Part shown: one piece after another, positions 19,272 to 28,472 of the stretch | Numbering within the stretch: position 1 is the stretch's first letter | Layout: the number at the start of each line of letters is the position of its first letter | Assembly (NCBI GenBank): GCA_037200125.1 | Contig: JBBCGS010000005.1 | Coordinates: 248,001 to 312,000 of the forward strand | DNA from: JADGHX01 sp037200125 | Lineage (GTDB): Bacteria; Pseudomonadota; Gammaproteobacteria; Steroidobacterales; Steroidobacteraceae | Direction of reading: 5' to 3' | Length of the DNA stretch: 64,000 nt | Notes under the pieces: model-generated | Databases searched by the model: none | The model's input: the letters and a program-made list of their open reading frames with translations, nothing else | What the model was told of the DNA's origin: nothing | Position numbers and translations under genes: made by a program

Positions 19272-19296
19272 TAACATGCTATAAATCCGCATGTTA
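19272..19296 (+). promoter_or_regulatory. Palindromic operator enclosing a TATAAAT box
   Basis: TAACATGC (19272-19279) and GCATGTTA (19289-19296) are perfect 8-bp arms around TATAAATCC. TATAAAT (19280-19286) fits a -10 box and the right arm runs into the ATG of the XRE gene at 19296, so a bound repressor would cover both promoter and start codon. If this is the -10 box, the transcript would be leaderless or nearly so. Autorepression by the XRE protein is the natural reading. Confidence 0.65.
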
Positions 19297-19660
19297 TGAA
19301 ACTCGACAAAGTCCGACGCCTGGCCGGGGCTGACCGGCAGATGACCTCAATGAAACGGGTACACCGAAAGCTCTCGCGTGACGACGTCGAGGCATTGCGC
19401 GACAAGCTGGCCTTGCTGGTTCCCGAAGCAACGGCGCAGATCCCCGACCTGTTGCGAACCATGCGATTGATCGCACGCCAATCCCAGAGCGAGTACGCAA
19501 AGCTCTGTGGAGTCGCACCACGCGTGCTTGCGGACGTGGAGGCCGGCAAGGGGCACCACGGATCGACACGCTCGACAAGCTGCTGCGGCCGTTTGGGCTT
19601 CGAATGGGCGTGGTGATGCCCGTCGATGACGCGGCTCGCGGCCCTTCGGGACACAAGTAA
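19296..19660 (+). pseudogene. XRE/HipB-like transcriptional regulator with a one-base deletion
   Basis: Starts MKLDKVRRLAGADRQ; helix-turn-helix around LLRTMRLIARQSQSEYAKLCGVAPRVLADVEAGKG. The frame is lost at a G run near 19550; restoring one G gives GKGAPRIDTLDKLLRPFG, the normal continuation, then LRMGVVMPVDDAARGPSGHK and a stop (121 residues in all). As written, the protein ends 106 residues long in a non-homologous tail, but the HTH itself survives. No HipA-like toxin is adjacent. It is the only plus-strand gene between M3 and M4 and may act on its own operator. Confidence 0.68.
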
Positions 19661-19696
19661 CACGAGCATCCCGGTCTTTCTTCCGGATGCCCTCCT

Positions 19697-21796
19697 CTAC
19701 GGGGCCGCGCGCGAAGCAACCCAATCCGCGCGCAACTGCCGCCAGCGGCGAAACTGCTCCTGTTTCGCGGCATCCTGATCTTCCCGGTCCAGCATCCAGA
19801 AATTGAACCAATCGACCTTGCGCGCCATGGACGCCAGCCGCGCCCGCGGAGTGACGAAGTTGTGTGGCTCGTCGTCATAGGTAACCAGTTCCGCTGGCAC
19901 GCCCCGAACACGAAGCGGGACGTAGGCCTCCAGGCCGAAGTCGCCGTCACGCCCGGAGAACTCCATCAACATGGGCGCACTGAAATTCTCCACGTTGAGC
20001 ACGGGTGCGAAGTCGAGGTAAGCCTTCGCTGTTCTGGCTGAGAGATGCCCGCCGTACATGTTCTGGAAGATCTGCGGCCAGCCGGTCATGCCGATGGAAG
20101 CATATTCGCCGGGGTTGTAGTCGCCGCCTTCCCCCATCGCCGCAGCCTTGAAACGCGTCTTGGAATGCGCCTGAAGAAACTGCACCACGAATGCGCCGTG
20201 ACTCCAGCCGTAGATGCCCATCCGATCCGGGTCGGCGATCCCACGCTCCACCATCATCTGCACGGCACGATCGAAGGTCGACAGCATCTGCCAGCCTTCG
20301 AGGTCACGCGCCTTTTCAGGATCGTTCGCGACGCTCTGGCCACTGGGCGGCACATTCAGCAGCAGCACGGCGTAACCCTGCCCCGCCAGCGCCTGTGCGG
20401 GAAACGTGGTGTGCCACTCGGCGCCGAGAATGAATTTTCCGACGAATCCGTAGGTCCCGATGATGAACGGGTAATGCCGGCCGGCCGTGAAGCCCACGGG
20501 ATACACGAGATAGGCAGCGACTTTGACTCCCGACGCATTCTCCACTTCGAGCTTCTCGACCTTGCCGAACGTGCGCTGGTCTATCCATGGATTGAGATTC
20601 GTGAGACGTCGCGTCGTATTCGTTTTCGACTCATGGATAGCGACCTCGGGCCGGCGCTCCGACGCCTGGTCGACGAAGGCGTATGACGAATAGGCTTTGT
20701 CGAAACTCGCCGCCTCGACCGTCGCTCCGCCCTGTGACGTCGCTTTCACTGACTGGCGCTTGAAATCGAATGTATAGGCGCCACGCGACGTGCGCGCGTA
20801 GGCGAGGCTCTTCGCGCTGTCGTACACGAGGTCCGAAGCGAATACATGCTTCTCGGGAGCCGTGGCCCACGGCAGGGTATCCACCTTCCGCGAAGCCAGA
20901 TCGTAGAGCCAGAGGCCGGTGTCATGAAAAAATAGCACGCGCCGTGAATCCGCCGACCACGCAACATTCCGGTCCGTCAGGATGGAGTCCGGAGCGACCT
21001 CGATCCACTCCGCGGTGACTGCATCCAGCACGGCAACGTCGTAGTTGAATGCCGGTCCGCCCTTCTCGGGCGAGCCGCGGCGGATGATGGACAGCGCGAG
21101 CTTGCCGCTATCCGGTGAGAACACCATCTCGGACACAAAGGCCAGATGCCGACCGGCGCCGTCATATTTCAAGCGATAGAGCAATCGGCTCGTTTTAGAG
21201 CCCGCATCGACCAGATGGAAATCTTCCCAGTCTCCCTGCGTGTAGTTGCGATTGACGATATTGAGCACGGAGTCGGTGCCCCACGCGTACACGAGCCCCT
21301 CCTCCTTGCGTCGGCGCATCGTCTCCGCATCGGCCTGGGGCGCGGTGGTGAATGCCACGTTGCCGTTCGGCGCAACGGCAAACTTGTTGATCTTCTCCTC
21401 GCTGGTGAAGATGTCGGACGCCTTCGCCGTCTCGGTGTCTGCCTTCACGATGATGTAGCGAGCATCGCGCTGGGCAAGGCCATAGAGAGTGCGGCCGTCT
21501 CCACCCCACATCACATCCGAAAGGCCATCCGCGGTGAGCAAGGCGCGATCGTCGCCGCCTCGCGAACTCACCACTCTCAACGTGTAGATATTCTTGTTGG
21601 TGGTCAGGTCCGCCTGTTTCACGACGTATGCGATGAGTGCGCCATCGGGGCGCATCAGAACGCTATCGACATCCCGCGATGTCACGGTATCGAGCAGCGA
21701 CACCGGCACCTGCGCAGAAACCGCGTCGACAGATGCAGCGAATGTCGGAGCGACCGCCACAAGAAGTGCTAACACAACGAGCCTTCGGATGTTCAT
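19697..21796 (-). CDS. S9 family peptidase, module M4
   Basis: 699 residues from the ATG at 21796 (MNIRRLVVLALLVAVAPTFAAS, signal peptide), 5 nt after the TBDR stop. The propeller part includes LMRPDGALIAYVV and VAPNGNVAFTT. Catalytic motifs: GWSHGAF (Ser), MEFSGRDGDFG (Asp), TYDDEPHNFVTPRARL (His). It is a close paralogue of the solo peptidase at 46343-48457 (shared stretches such as EWHTTFPAQALAGQGYAVLL and KAAAMGEGGDYNPGEYA). This GWSHGA subfamily differs from the GHSFGG and GASYGG enzymes of M1 and M2, so the modules probably cut different peptides. Confidence 0.92.
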   Translation of the reverse strand: MNIRRLVVLALLVAVAPTFAASVDAVSAQVPVSLLDTVTSRDVDSVLMRPDGALIAYVVKQADLTTNKNIYTLRVVSSRGGDDRALLTADGLSDVMWGGDGRTLYGLAQRDARYIIVKADTETAKASDIFTSEEKINKFAVAPNGNVAFTTAPQADAETMRRRKEEGLVYAWGTDSVLNIVNRNYTQGDWEDFHLVDAGSKTSRLLYRLKYDGAGRHLAFVSEMVFSPDSGKLALSIIRRGSPEKGGPAFNYDVAVLDAVTAEWIEVAPDSILTDRNVAWSADSRRVLFFHDTGLWLYDLASRKVDTLPWATAPEKHVFASDLVYDSAKSLAYARTSRGAYTFDFKRQSVKATSQGGATVEAASFDKAYSSYAFVDQASERRPEVAIHESKTNTTRRLTNLNPWIDQRTFGKVEKLEVENASGVKVAAYLVYPVGFTAGRHYPFIIGTYGFVGKFILGAEWHTTFPAQALAGQGYAVLLLNVPPSGQSVANDPEKARDLEGWQMLSTFDRAVQMMVERGIADPDRMGIYGWSHGAFVVQFLQAHSKTRFKAAAMGEGGDYNPGEYASIGMTGWPQIFQNMYGGHLSARTAKAYLDFAPVLNVENFSAPMLMEFSGRDGDFGLEAYVPLRVRGVPAELVTYDDEPHNFVTPRARLASMARKVDWFNFWMLDREDQDAAKQEQFRRWRQLRADWVASRAAP

Positions 21797-21801
21797 TGCG
21801 C

Positions 21802-24765
21802 TTACCACCGCAGGTTCACCGTAACCACACCCGTCCGACCCCGAATGTCGATCAGCGTCGGGTCGAACCCGACGGAAGAGAAATTCGAGTACTGCGGCTG
21901 CTTGTCGAACAGATTGACGACGGTCAATCCAACGCTCGGCGTCGCGCCGGCGAGCCACGCGGGCGCAAAGTGATTCAGGCGGTATTTTCCGTTCAGATCG
22001 AACGTCCATGCATTTCCCAGTCGCGGGTAGGTGCCGTTCGGGGTAGCCGAGTAGTCCCGATAGCCGCTCACGTAGTAGCCGGTGAACGACGTCGCGAACG
22101 ACGACGTGCGCCACCCGACCGCGGCCGATCCCTTGAGCTGAGGGGCCCAGCCATCCGCGGTCGCGCGATCGATGCGATCTTCCTTCGGAGTCGTCGGCAA
22201 AAGCGCGGCGTCGTATTTGGTGGTGTACGTCGCGGAGGCGCTGCCGTACCACCCCAGCCCGTCGGCCTGAGCGACGTGCACGTCGACGTCGACGCCCGAC
22301 GCGTCGAGCTCTCCAAAATTGATCGCGCGATAGTCGACGAGCGTGATCGCACCCGGCTGCCCACCGAGGCCGGCGGCACGCAGCACGCGTCCGGGAAACA
22401 GATTCTCGTTGTCGACGAGCTGCTGCGCCGTCGGGAACTGCTGGACCCTGTTCTGAATTGCCGTGTGCCACCAGCTCAGTTCGCTGCGAAAGCGCGAGTC
22501 CACGCTTCGCCACGCGAACCCGAGGGAATACGAATCTCCCGTCTCGGGCAGCAACGCCGGGTTGCCGCCAAACAGAGCCGACACGGATGTCGACTGTCTC
22601 CCGTGCAGCGGATCAGTTACGGTCAACGTAGTCGGCGATACGGCCGAATAGACGGCATAAAGATTGGGCGCCTTGAAGGCTTCGGAATAACTAGCGCGCA
22701 CCAGCAGCGTGTCCAGTGGCCGCCATTCGGCGCCGAACTGAGTCGTCGTCTGGCGGCCGAAATCGCTGTAGTCATCGTTGCGGACGGCTCCCGTCAGCGC
22801 TGCCACTTCCCGGTCCCCGGTGGCGAACAGTGGCGCCCGCAGCTCCGTGAACAGCGCGTTGACGTGTCGATCGAAGTTGTAGTCGGCGTTTTCTTCAGGC
22901 AACCCATCACGGCTGATCGACTCTGTTGTGTGCTCGGCGCCGACGACCATGCGCAGAGGCCCTGCGGGCAAGTCGAACAGGCTTCCACGAACGAAGGCCG
23001 ACACACCGGTGCTGCGGCTTCCAAAGGTATCCGGATAGTCCCGGAACAACCCATCGAGCACCGCCTGGCTGGCCGGTGCGCCGGTGGTGAACAGGTTCAA
23101 CGCCGTCGCGGGATTGCTCGAGGCAAGCGCCGCGTTCAGTGCCGCCGTGTCGGAGAACCGGCTCTGGTTTCGAATGTTCTGATCCGCGGTCTCCTTGCCA
23201 TACCATCCCGCAACTTCGTAGGACCACGAGCCGGCGAGGCTGCCACGCACACCGGCAAGCGGCCTGCTGGACTTCACATCCCGAAGCCCACCCGTATAGA
23301 ACTCAGGTCGATCGAACAGATAGTCGACCCGCACGGGGACGCCGAACGGATTGAAGGCGTTCGACGCCGGCACGACCACCTTGGTGAGATTCACGTAACC
23401 CGACTGCAGATCCTGCTCCATGTCCGAGAACAGCCACTCCGCAAACAGCTCCACGTGCGGGTTGAAGGCATGGCTGGCGCTCGCAACGATCGAACGCACT
23501 TTCGTGGAAGGCAGAAGCGCGAACGCCTGATTCGAGGTGCTGCAAAGATTCACGGCCCCGCCCTGACCGGCAAAATCCGCGAGCGTCGGAGTGCCGCTGA
23601 CACCGGCCGGAATCGCCGCCTGAGTGGCGCCTACGCCAGGCAGATTAGCGCTCGTCGTCGAATAGACATTGCCGGGGTGACACGTGGCAACGCGACGATC
23701 GAGGCCCCCGATGTTTCGATGGTCCGCATTCGTCGTGATGTCTCGTTCCGAACCCAGCAGCGCGGAGCTGTCCGAATAGGATGCAGTGATTGAAGCGCCG
23801 CCGGACTCCCAAAGCGCACCCGCACTGCCCGCCACGGTAGTCTGGTCGATGCCGTCGCTGCGCGAATACTGCGTGCTGACGTCGAATCCGTCGAACCCTT
23901 TCTTCAGCACGATGTTCACCACACCGCCGAGCGCGTCGCTTCCGTAGACCGCGGAAGAGCCCTGCGGCACGATATCGATGCGCTCGATCGCCGCCGCCGG
24001 TATCTGGTTCAGATTGGCGAATGTTCCCCGGATCGTCGATGCGCTCGCGGTCCGGCGCCCGTTGAGCAGCACGAGCGTCGAACCGGGCGGCAGTCCGCGC
24101 AACTGCACCGTCGTGTTGCCGCCGTTTGCAACGGCTGTATTCGCGTTGCTGGTGGTATTCGCAACGGCCGAAACGGTCTGCAGGATATCGGCGACCGTCA
24201 CACGACCACTGCGCTCGATGTCGTCGCGGGTCAGCGTGATGATGGGCGACGGTCCGCCGTGTGTGTCCACGGCGAGGCGCGAGCCGGTCACCACAATCTC
24301 GTCGACGCTGCCCGACGTCGTCCGAGCCGAAGCGCTTGCGTCGCTGCCTTGGTGGCCCGTGTCGGACTTCAGCGGTTCCGTCTGCGCAAGACGCAGTCCG
24401 GTCGGGCGCGACGCGTCACCAGTGCGGTGAGATGCCTCTGCGTTGGAAGACGGCGAAGAGTCCGCGCCAGCGCGTGACACCGCGACCGTATGATCGTCGA
24501 GAAACTGGAAGCGCAGACCGCTGCCCTGGAGCAACTGTTCCAGCGCCTCGCGCGCCGTGAAACTTCCCTTGATCGGCGGGCTCGTTCGGCCCGCTGCGAT
24601 ATCCGCCTGAAACGCGAGTTGCAGGCCCGTCTGGTCCGCCAGTTGTCGCAACGCTACGCCGAGCGGCTGGGCCCGGATATCGAAGTTCGTTTTCTGCTCA
24701 TCCGCCTGCGCGAGCGCGCTTGCTACGGCGAGAGCCAGGCCAATACATAAAGTGCGACAGCGCAT
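21802..24765 (-). CDS. TonB-dependent receptor with STN domain, module M4
   Basis: 987 residues. Signal peptide ends ASALAQA; STN about 28-95 (FDIRAQPLGVALRQLADQTG, LLQGSGLRFQFLDDHTVAV); linker about 95-145; plug with VDEIVVTGSRLAVD, GSTLVLLNGRRTAS and YGSDALGGVVNIVLKKG; the barrel ends VTVNLRW. GGGGA lies 8 nt before the ATG. Separate promoter at 24828-24858. Directly followed by its S9 peptidase. A very long antisense ORF covers it on the plus strand and is a GC-rich shadow. Confidence 0.94.
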   Translation of the reverse strand: MRCRTLCIGLALAVASALAQADEQKTNFDIRAQPLGVALRQLADQTGLQLAFQADIAAGRTSPPIKGSFTAREALEQLLQGSGLRFQFLDDHTVAVSRAGADSSPSSNAEASHRTGDASRPTGLRLAQTEPLKSDTGHQGSDASASARTTSGSVDEIVVTGSRLAVDTHGGPSPIITLTRDDIERSGRVTVADILQTVSAVANTTSNANTAVANGGNTTVQLRGLPPGSTLVLLNGRRTASASTIRGTFANLNQIPAAAIERIDIVPQGSSAVYGSDALGGVVNIVLKKGFDGFDVSTQYSRSDGIDQTTVAGSAGALWESGGASITASYSDSSALLGSERDITTNADHRNIGGLDRRVATCHPGNVYSTTSANLPGVGATQAAIPAGVSGTPTLADFAGQGGAVNLCSTSNQAFALLPSTKVRSIVASASHAFNPHVELFAEWLFSDMEQDLQSGYVNLTKVVVPASNAFNPFGVPVRVDYLFDRPEFYTGGLRDVKSSRPLAGVRGSLAGSWSYEVAGWYGKETADQNIRNQSRFSDTAALNAALASSNPATALNLFTTGAPASQAVLDGLFRDYPDTFGSRSTGVSAFVRGSLFDLPAGPLRMVVGAEHTTESISRDGLPEENADYNFDRHVNALFTELRAPLFATGDREVAALTGAVRNDDYSDFGRQTTTQFGAEWRPLDTLLVRASYSEAFKAPNLYAVYSAVSPTTLTVTDPLHGRQSTSVSALFGGNPALLPETGDSYSLGFAWRSVDSRFRSELSWWHTAIQNRVQQFPTAQQLVDNENLFPGRVLRAAGLGGQPGAITLVDYRAINFGELDASGVDVDVHVAQADGLGWYGSASATYTTKYDAALLPTTPKEDRIDRATADGWAPQLKGSAAVGWRTSSFATSFTGYYVSGYRDYSATPNGTYPRLGNAWTFDLNGKYRLNHFAPAWLAGATPSVGLTVVNLFDKQPQYSNFSSVGFDPTLIDIRGRTGVVTVNLRW

Positions 24766-24827
24766 TCGACAATCCCCGCGTTCGTTCTGATTCGAGTCGT
24801 CGACGACACGATTCGGTCGTCAGGGGA

Positions 24828-24858
24828 TATGACTGCGCCACTCGCCCAAGTAGACACC
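24828..24858 (-). promoter_or_regulatory. Putative ECF-sigma promoter of the M4 TBDR
   Basis: Minus strand GGTGTCTACTT, 14 nt, GTCATA. The site before the M4 sigma gene (26580-26610) reads GGTGTCCAATT, 14 nt, GTCATA: nine of eleven and six of six bases agree. Confidence 0.7.
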
Positions 24859-24874
24859 GGAAAATGTCGTCGCC

Positions 24875-25996
24875 TCACGGCGCGCCGGCTGCGGACAATT
24901 GCAGCGCCGTCTCGCCGTTCTCGCTTCGCACGGCGGTGACACGCTGGATCGCTTCGAGATATTTCACGAGCGCGTCGGGCTCATCAGCATTGAATACGGC
25001 GGTGATTCGCAACGCGGCCAGCCTGGGGTCCGTCACGTTCAGCTGCCGCCGGTTGTAACGGTTGAACTCCTCGACGACATGATCGAGGCGCTCGTCGTCG
25101 AACTCGAGGCGACGCTGGATCCACGCGGTCGTCGACTGGGGTTTCGACACCGGGCGCCGCGCGCCCACACCGACCGCATCGATGCTCAGCGACTCACGAG
25201 GCCCCAGCACAACGTCAGGCGCGGACGCGCTCCCGGTGCGAGACTCCGAATCCGCCTCGACACCGGCCTTCACGGACGTGCCAACCGACCGGTCCCGCAT
25301 GCCGACCCGCACCCTGCCTTCGACCACGGCGACACGTGTACCGCGCTCCCGGCTGTAGACATCGAACTCCGTGCCAACCGCGCGCACCACGGCGAACGGT
25401 GTCACGACCTCGAACGGACGCGAGGGATCGTGAGCCACGCGAAAGAACGCTTCGCCTTCCGGCAGTTCGATGCGGCGACTCCGCGCGCTGAACCGGATGA
25501 CGGCATGCGTCAGAGTGTTGAGTTGCACCACCGATCCATCCGACAGCACGAGTGAGCGCTGCTCGCCGCGCACCGTCGAGAAGGTCCTGCCCGCAAACCA
25601 ATCCGCAGGCCCGTAGAAAAAGGCCGATGCGCCGATGGCGACCATCAACAGCACGGCAGCGGCCCACCCCGCCCACCGCCGCGTGCCGGCCGGCGCTTCG
25701 GCCCCCGGCCTGGCCGTGGCGGCCGGCACCGAGGGAAACGACACGACATTCGAGCCCGAGCGCGCGAGGGCGATCAGCTCACTCGTGGATTGCGAAGGCC
25801 ACGGTTCGCTGTGCGCGAGGCCACCCCACATTTCCCCGACAGCGAGGTATTCCCGGACATTCCGGGGCGAGGCCGCGATCCATTGCGCGAACTGGCTGCG
25901 CTCGTGCGCCGACAGCTCCGCCTCCCGATGGCGCGTGAACCATGCCGCCGCCTCTTCGATGGCGCGGTCGGTGCTCGTTTCGTGGGTTGCATTCAT
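24875..25996 (-). CDS. FecR-type anti-sigma factor, module M4
   Basis: 373 residues. DUF4880 at about 12-60 (AAAWFTRHREAELSAHERSQF), membrane helix at about 110-128 (AGWAAAVLLMVAIGASAFFY), FecR core (LSDGSVVQLNTLTHAVIRF, FFRVAHDPSRPFEVV, AVGTEFDVYSRERGT) and DUF4974 (FNRYNRRQLNVTDPRLAALRI). It starts 15 nt after the sigma stop. Complete and typical. Confidence 0.93.
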   Translation of the reverse strand: MNATHETSTDRAIEEAAAWFTRHREAELSAHERSQFAQWIAASPRNVREYLAVGEMWGGLAHSEPWPSQSTSELIALARSGSNVVSFPSVPAATARPGAEAPAGTRRWAGWAAAVLLMVAIGASAFFYGPADWFAGRTFSTVRGEQRSLVLSDGSVVQLNTLTHAVIRFSARSRRIELPEGEAFFRVAHDPSRPFEVVTPFAVVRAVGTEFDVYSRERGTRVAVVEGRVRVGMRDRSVGTSVKAGVEADSESRTGSASAPDVVLGPRESLSIDAVGVGARRPVSKPQSTTAWIQRRLEFDDERLDHVVEEFNRYNRRQLNVTDPRLAALRITAVFNADEPDALVKYLEAIQRVTAVRSENGETALQLSAAGAP

Positions 25997-26011
25997 TCGT
26001 GCCTCCCTGGC

Positions 26012-26521
26012 TCAAGGCTCGAGGTCGCGCAGCCGCTTGCGACAAAGCGTGACCGCACTGTTCAGATGCTTCTTGACCATCGAATCCGACACTCCGATCT
26101 GGGCCCCGATCTGCCCGTACGTGAGGCCATCGCGAAGATGCAGAACGAGAACCGCCCGGGGTGTCGCGGGCAGCTCGCTGAGAACGGACTTCAGGTTCCG
26201 CGCCAGCTCCTGCGAAACGGCGAGATCGAGCGGCGTGTGCTCCGTAATCGGCTCGTTTTCCGATGCCGGCAGATCGGTGGCGGACTGCTGGCGCAACCGG
26301 TGCTCCCACAACAGATTGGCGGCGATCCGGAAAAGGTACGCCTCCGGATTCTCGATGCGGCTCGGGTCCGCGAGACGGATGAAACGCAGGTAGGTCTCCT
26401 GCGCGATGTCGCGAGCATCCGCGTCGCTCCGGACCCGCCGGCGCAGAAAACCCAGCAGATCTTCACCACGGGACTGAAACAGCCCCGCGGCCAGATCCCT
26501 GACGCGTCTGATCGGATTCAC
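26012..26521 (-). CDS. ECF sigma factor, module M4
   Basis: 169 residues from a GTG at 26521. Region 2: DARDIAQETYLRFIRLADPS, PEAYLFRIAANLLWEHRLRQ. Region 4: LPATPRAVLVLHLRDGLTYGQIGAQIGVSDSMVKKHLNSAV. By sequence it groups with the M7 sigma factor rather than with M3/M5/M6, and M4 and M7 also share CAT-type -10 hexamers (GTCATA, CTCATA). It should drive the M4 receptor/peptidase and itself. Confidence 0.93.
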   Translation of the reverse strand: MNPIRRVRDLAAGLFQSRGEDLLGFLRRRVRSDADARDIAQETYLRFIRLADPSRIENPEAYLFRIAANLLWEHRLRQQSATDLPASENEPITEHTPLDLAVSQELARNLKSVLSELPATPRAVLVLHLRDGLTYGQIGAQIGVSDSMVKKHLNSAVTLCRKRLRDLEP

Positions 26522-26579
26522 GATGTTCTGCGGCCGCCGTACCAGGTCGATTGTGTGGGTTCGCTACTCGCCTGCCTGA

Positions 26580-26610
26580 TATGACTGGCCGACCTGGGGA
26601 ATTGGACACC
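26580..26610 (-). promoter_or_regulatory. Putative autoregulatory ECF promoter of the M4 sigma gene
   Basis: Minus strand GGTGTCCAATT, 14 nt, GTCATA, ending 58 nt before the GTG start. Partner of 24828-24858. Confidence 0.68.
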
Positions 26611-26628
26611 AGAATCTGGACGAATTGT

Positions 26629-26760
26629 TCACAGGTGCCGGGCAAAGAACTCATTCCGGCGCCTCATGGCGTCGTCCCGGGAGGCCCCCCGCAGCACGTG
26701 TCCGTCATTCGCATACCGAACGAGCTCGACGTCCTTGCCTTCGGACCGGAGCACACCGCT
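26629..26760 (-). pseudogene. C-terminal remnant of an S9 peptidase gene
   Basis: About 40 codons reading LRSEGKDVELVRYANDGHV then LRGASRDDAMRRRNEFFARHL and a stop. This is the end of an S9 hydrolase domain, including the catalytic-His stretch (DGHV). Upstream of about 26760 the similarity stops abruptly and the sequence becomes half of a sigma gene on the other strand, so the rest of the gene has been lost in a rearrangement. Confidence 0.7.
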
Positions 26761-26762
26761 GG

Positions 26763-27038
26763 GTGACGATCGACTCCGAGCTGCTCGACCAGATGGCGGA
26801 TGAGGTGATCGACCTGCGGCCGGAAGAAACCGCGACGCGGCTCCTGAGCGAGCAGGAGCTGATGGATGCGGTGGCGAGACTTCCACCGATTCTGCAAGCC
26901 GCGCTCCTTCTGCAGAAGCGCGACGGATACTCGTACAAGGAAATCGCGAGAAAGCTGAAGGTGAGCGAGCGCAAGGTGGAGAGCTATCTCACGGAAGCGA
27001 AGCTGCGCCTGCAGACCCTGCTCGGCGTGAAGGAGTGA
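26763..27038 (+). pseudogene. ECF sigma factor remnant: region 4 only
   Basis: A GTG at 26763 could start a 91-residue protein (VTIDSELLDQMADEVIDL). It keeps region 4 (LPPILQAALLLQKRDGYSYKEIARKLKVSERKVESYLTEA) but has no region 2, so it cannot bind the -10 element as a normal sigma factor does. The sequence just upstream is the reverse strand of an S9 peptidase tail. It is followed 7 nt later by an intact fecR, so the ancestral order was sigma-fecR on the plus strand. Confidence 0.75.
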
Positions 27039-27045
27039 TAGCGCC

Positions 27046-28077
27046 ATGAAACATTCGAGCTCATCGCCGGAGCGCGGCAACCGTCCGGAACGCAGCCGGG
27101 AAGAAATGGCCCAGTTCTTTGTCGCGCAGACGGCCGCGTCCGCGCGCGCCAGCGAAGCATTTGCCGGCTGGCTGACGCAGTCCCCGCTGAACGTCGAGGC
27201 CTATCTGCGGATGCTTGCGGTGGAGCGCGAGCTCGAGGGGGCGCGATTCGACACGTCCATCGATGTCGACGAGCTGGTGCGGCGGGGCACGGGCCAGGTG
27301 GTCCCGTTGAGACTTTCCCTGCTCGCCTCTCCCAAACGCAGGCCGCACGTCTTAGCCCGGTGGTTGCTCGCCGTTGCGGCGTCGTTGTGCGCGCTCTCGA
27401 TGCTGCTTTATTTCGGCCTGGGCGGGCCCGCGTCAAGCCTGCGTGCCAACAGTTATCGCACGCTGACCGGCGAGCAGCGGCAGATTCTGCTGCCCGACGG
27501 CACACTGATCCATCTCAACACCGAGTCGACGCTCGAGGTGCGCTTCTCCGACACCGAGCGCGACGTGGTGCTCGTGAATGGCGAGGCACTGTTCAAGGTG
27601 GCACCGGATGCCCGGCGGCCGTTCCGCGTGATCGTGGATGGCACGACGATCCGGGACATCGGCACCGAGTTCAGCGTGTACAAAACCGGCGCGGCTTTCA
27701 CGATCGCGGTGCTCGAAGGTGAAGTCGAAGTCGACGCACCGAGTGCCAGCACTTCCCCCCGCGTAACGGCGGGAGAGACCGCGCAGGTAGAAAGTCACGG
27801 CACGGTGTTCAAACGGAAATCACAGCGAGCCGAAGACGCCACCGTGTGGCAGCAGCGCATGCTGATGTTCGACGCAACTCCTCTCGAAGAGATCGCTGCG
27901 CAATTCAATCGCTACAACCTGCGGCCGAAGGTGCGCGTGGAAGGCGACGTGCGATCTAGACAGTTCAACGGGCTGTTCCGTGCCGATGATCCGGGCTCGT
28001 TCGTGCAGTCCCTGAGCGCGGATCCGGGGCTTGCGATCGAGCGCCAAGCGGACGAGGTCTTGATTCGCCAGCGTTGA
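27046..28077 (+). CDS. Orphan FecR-type anti-sigma factor
   Basis: 343 residues. N-terminal DUF4880-like part (MAQFFVAQTAASARASEAFAGWL), membrane helix at about 105-123 (LLAVAASLCALSMLLYFGL), FecR core (LLPDGTLIHLNTESTLEV, EALFKVAPDARRPFRV, IGTEFSVYKTG) and DUF4974 (FNRYNLRPKVRVEG). Intact, but its sigma gene is cut to region 4 and no receptor follows. It may now titrate a foreign sigma factor, or simply be decaying. Confidence 0.88.
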   Translation: MKHSSSSPERGNRPERSREEMAQFFVAQTAASARASEAFAGWLTQSPLNVEAYLRMLAVERELEGARFDTSIDVDELVRRGTGQVVPLRLSLLASPKRRPHVLARWLLAVAASLCALSMLLYFGLGGPASSLRANSYRTLTGEQRQILLPDGTLIHLNTESTLEVRFSDTERDVVLVNGEALFKVAPDARRPFRVIVDGTTIRDIGTEFSVYKTGAAFTIAVLEGEVEVDAPSASTSPRVTAGETAQVESHGTVFKRKSQRAEDATVWQQRMLMFDATPLEEIAAQFNRYNLRPKVRVEGDVRSRQFNGLFRADDPGSFVQSLSADPGLAIERQADEVLIRQR

Positions 28078-28190
28078 TGAGCCTGCCGCCGCTCAATCCC
28101 GTTGCGTCCGGCTTGTGAGCATATCGCACTTGCACACTTCCTGTTATTGAGCTTTACTCACACCGCTCCGGAAATCCACAGGGCTCCCCA

Positions 28191-28391
28191 GTGTCCCGTT
28201 CGCTCGGCCGCATCGACAGGCAGATCCTCAAGCGACTGCAGGCGGACGGACGAATCTCGATCTCGCGCATTGCACGTGAAGTGCATTTGTCGGTCACACC
28301 CTGTTTTGCCCGTGTCCGCCGACTCGAAGCCGCCGGGTTCAAGTTGATCGTGCGCGGGATCGAGGCGAGCCACTTACTGCCGCTCGGATGA
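28191..28391 (+). pseudogene. Lrp/AsnC-type regulator, HTH-only stub
   Basis: 66 residues from a GTG: SRSLGRIDRQILKRLQADG, RISISRIAREVHLSVTPC, FARVRRLEAAGF, the N-terminal helix-turn-helix of the Lrp/AsnC family, then a short unrelated tail (KLIVRGIEASHLLPLG). Family members have about 150 residues with a C-terminal ligand-binding RAM domain, which is missing. A DNA-binding stub could still be expressed. No amino-acid gene is beside it. Confidence 0.65.
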
Positions 28392-28472
28392 AGTGAATCA
28401 GTTCCCCATACTTTTTTTCGGTGAGTTTTCGACAGGGCCCTCCGGCCGTCGACGCCACCGCCGAGGTCTTTC

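Noticed and set aside
21637..23793. 718-codon open frame on the plus strand
   Set aside because: It lies wholly antisense to the M4 TBDR gene, is Arg-rich with no domain, and follows from GC-rich codon use on the other strand.
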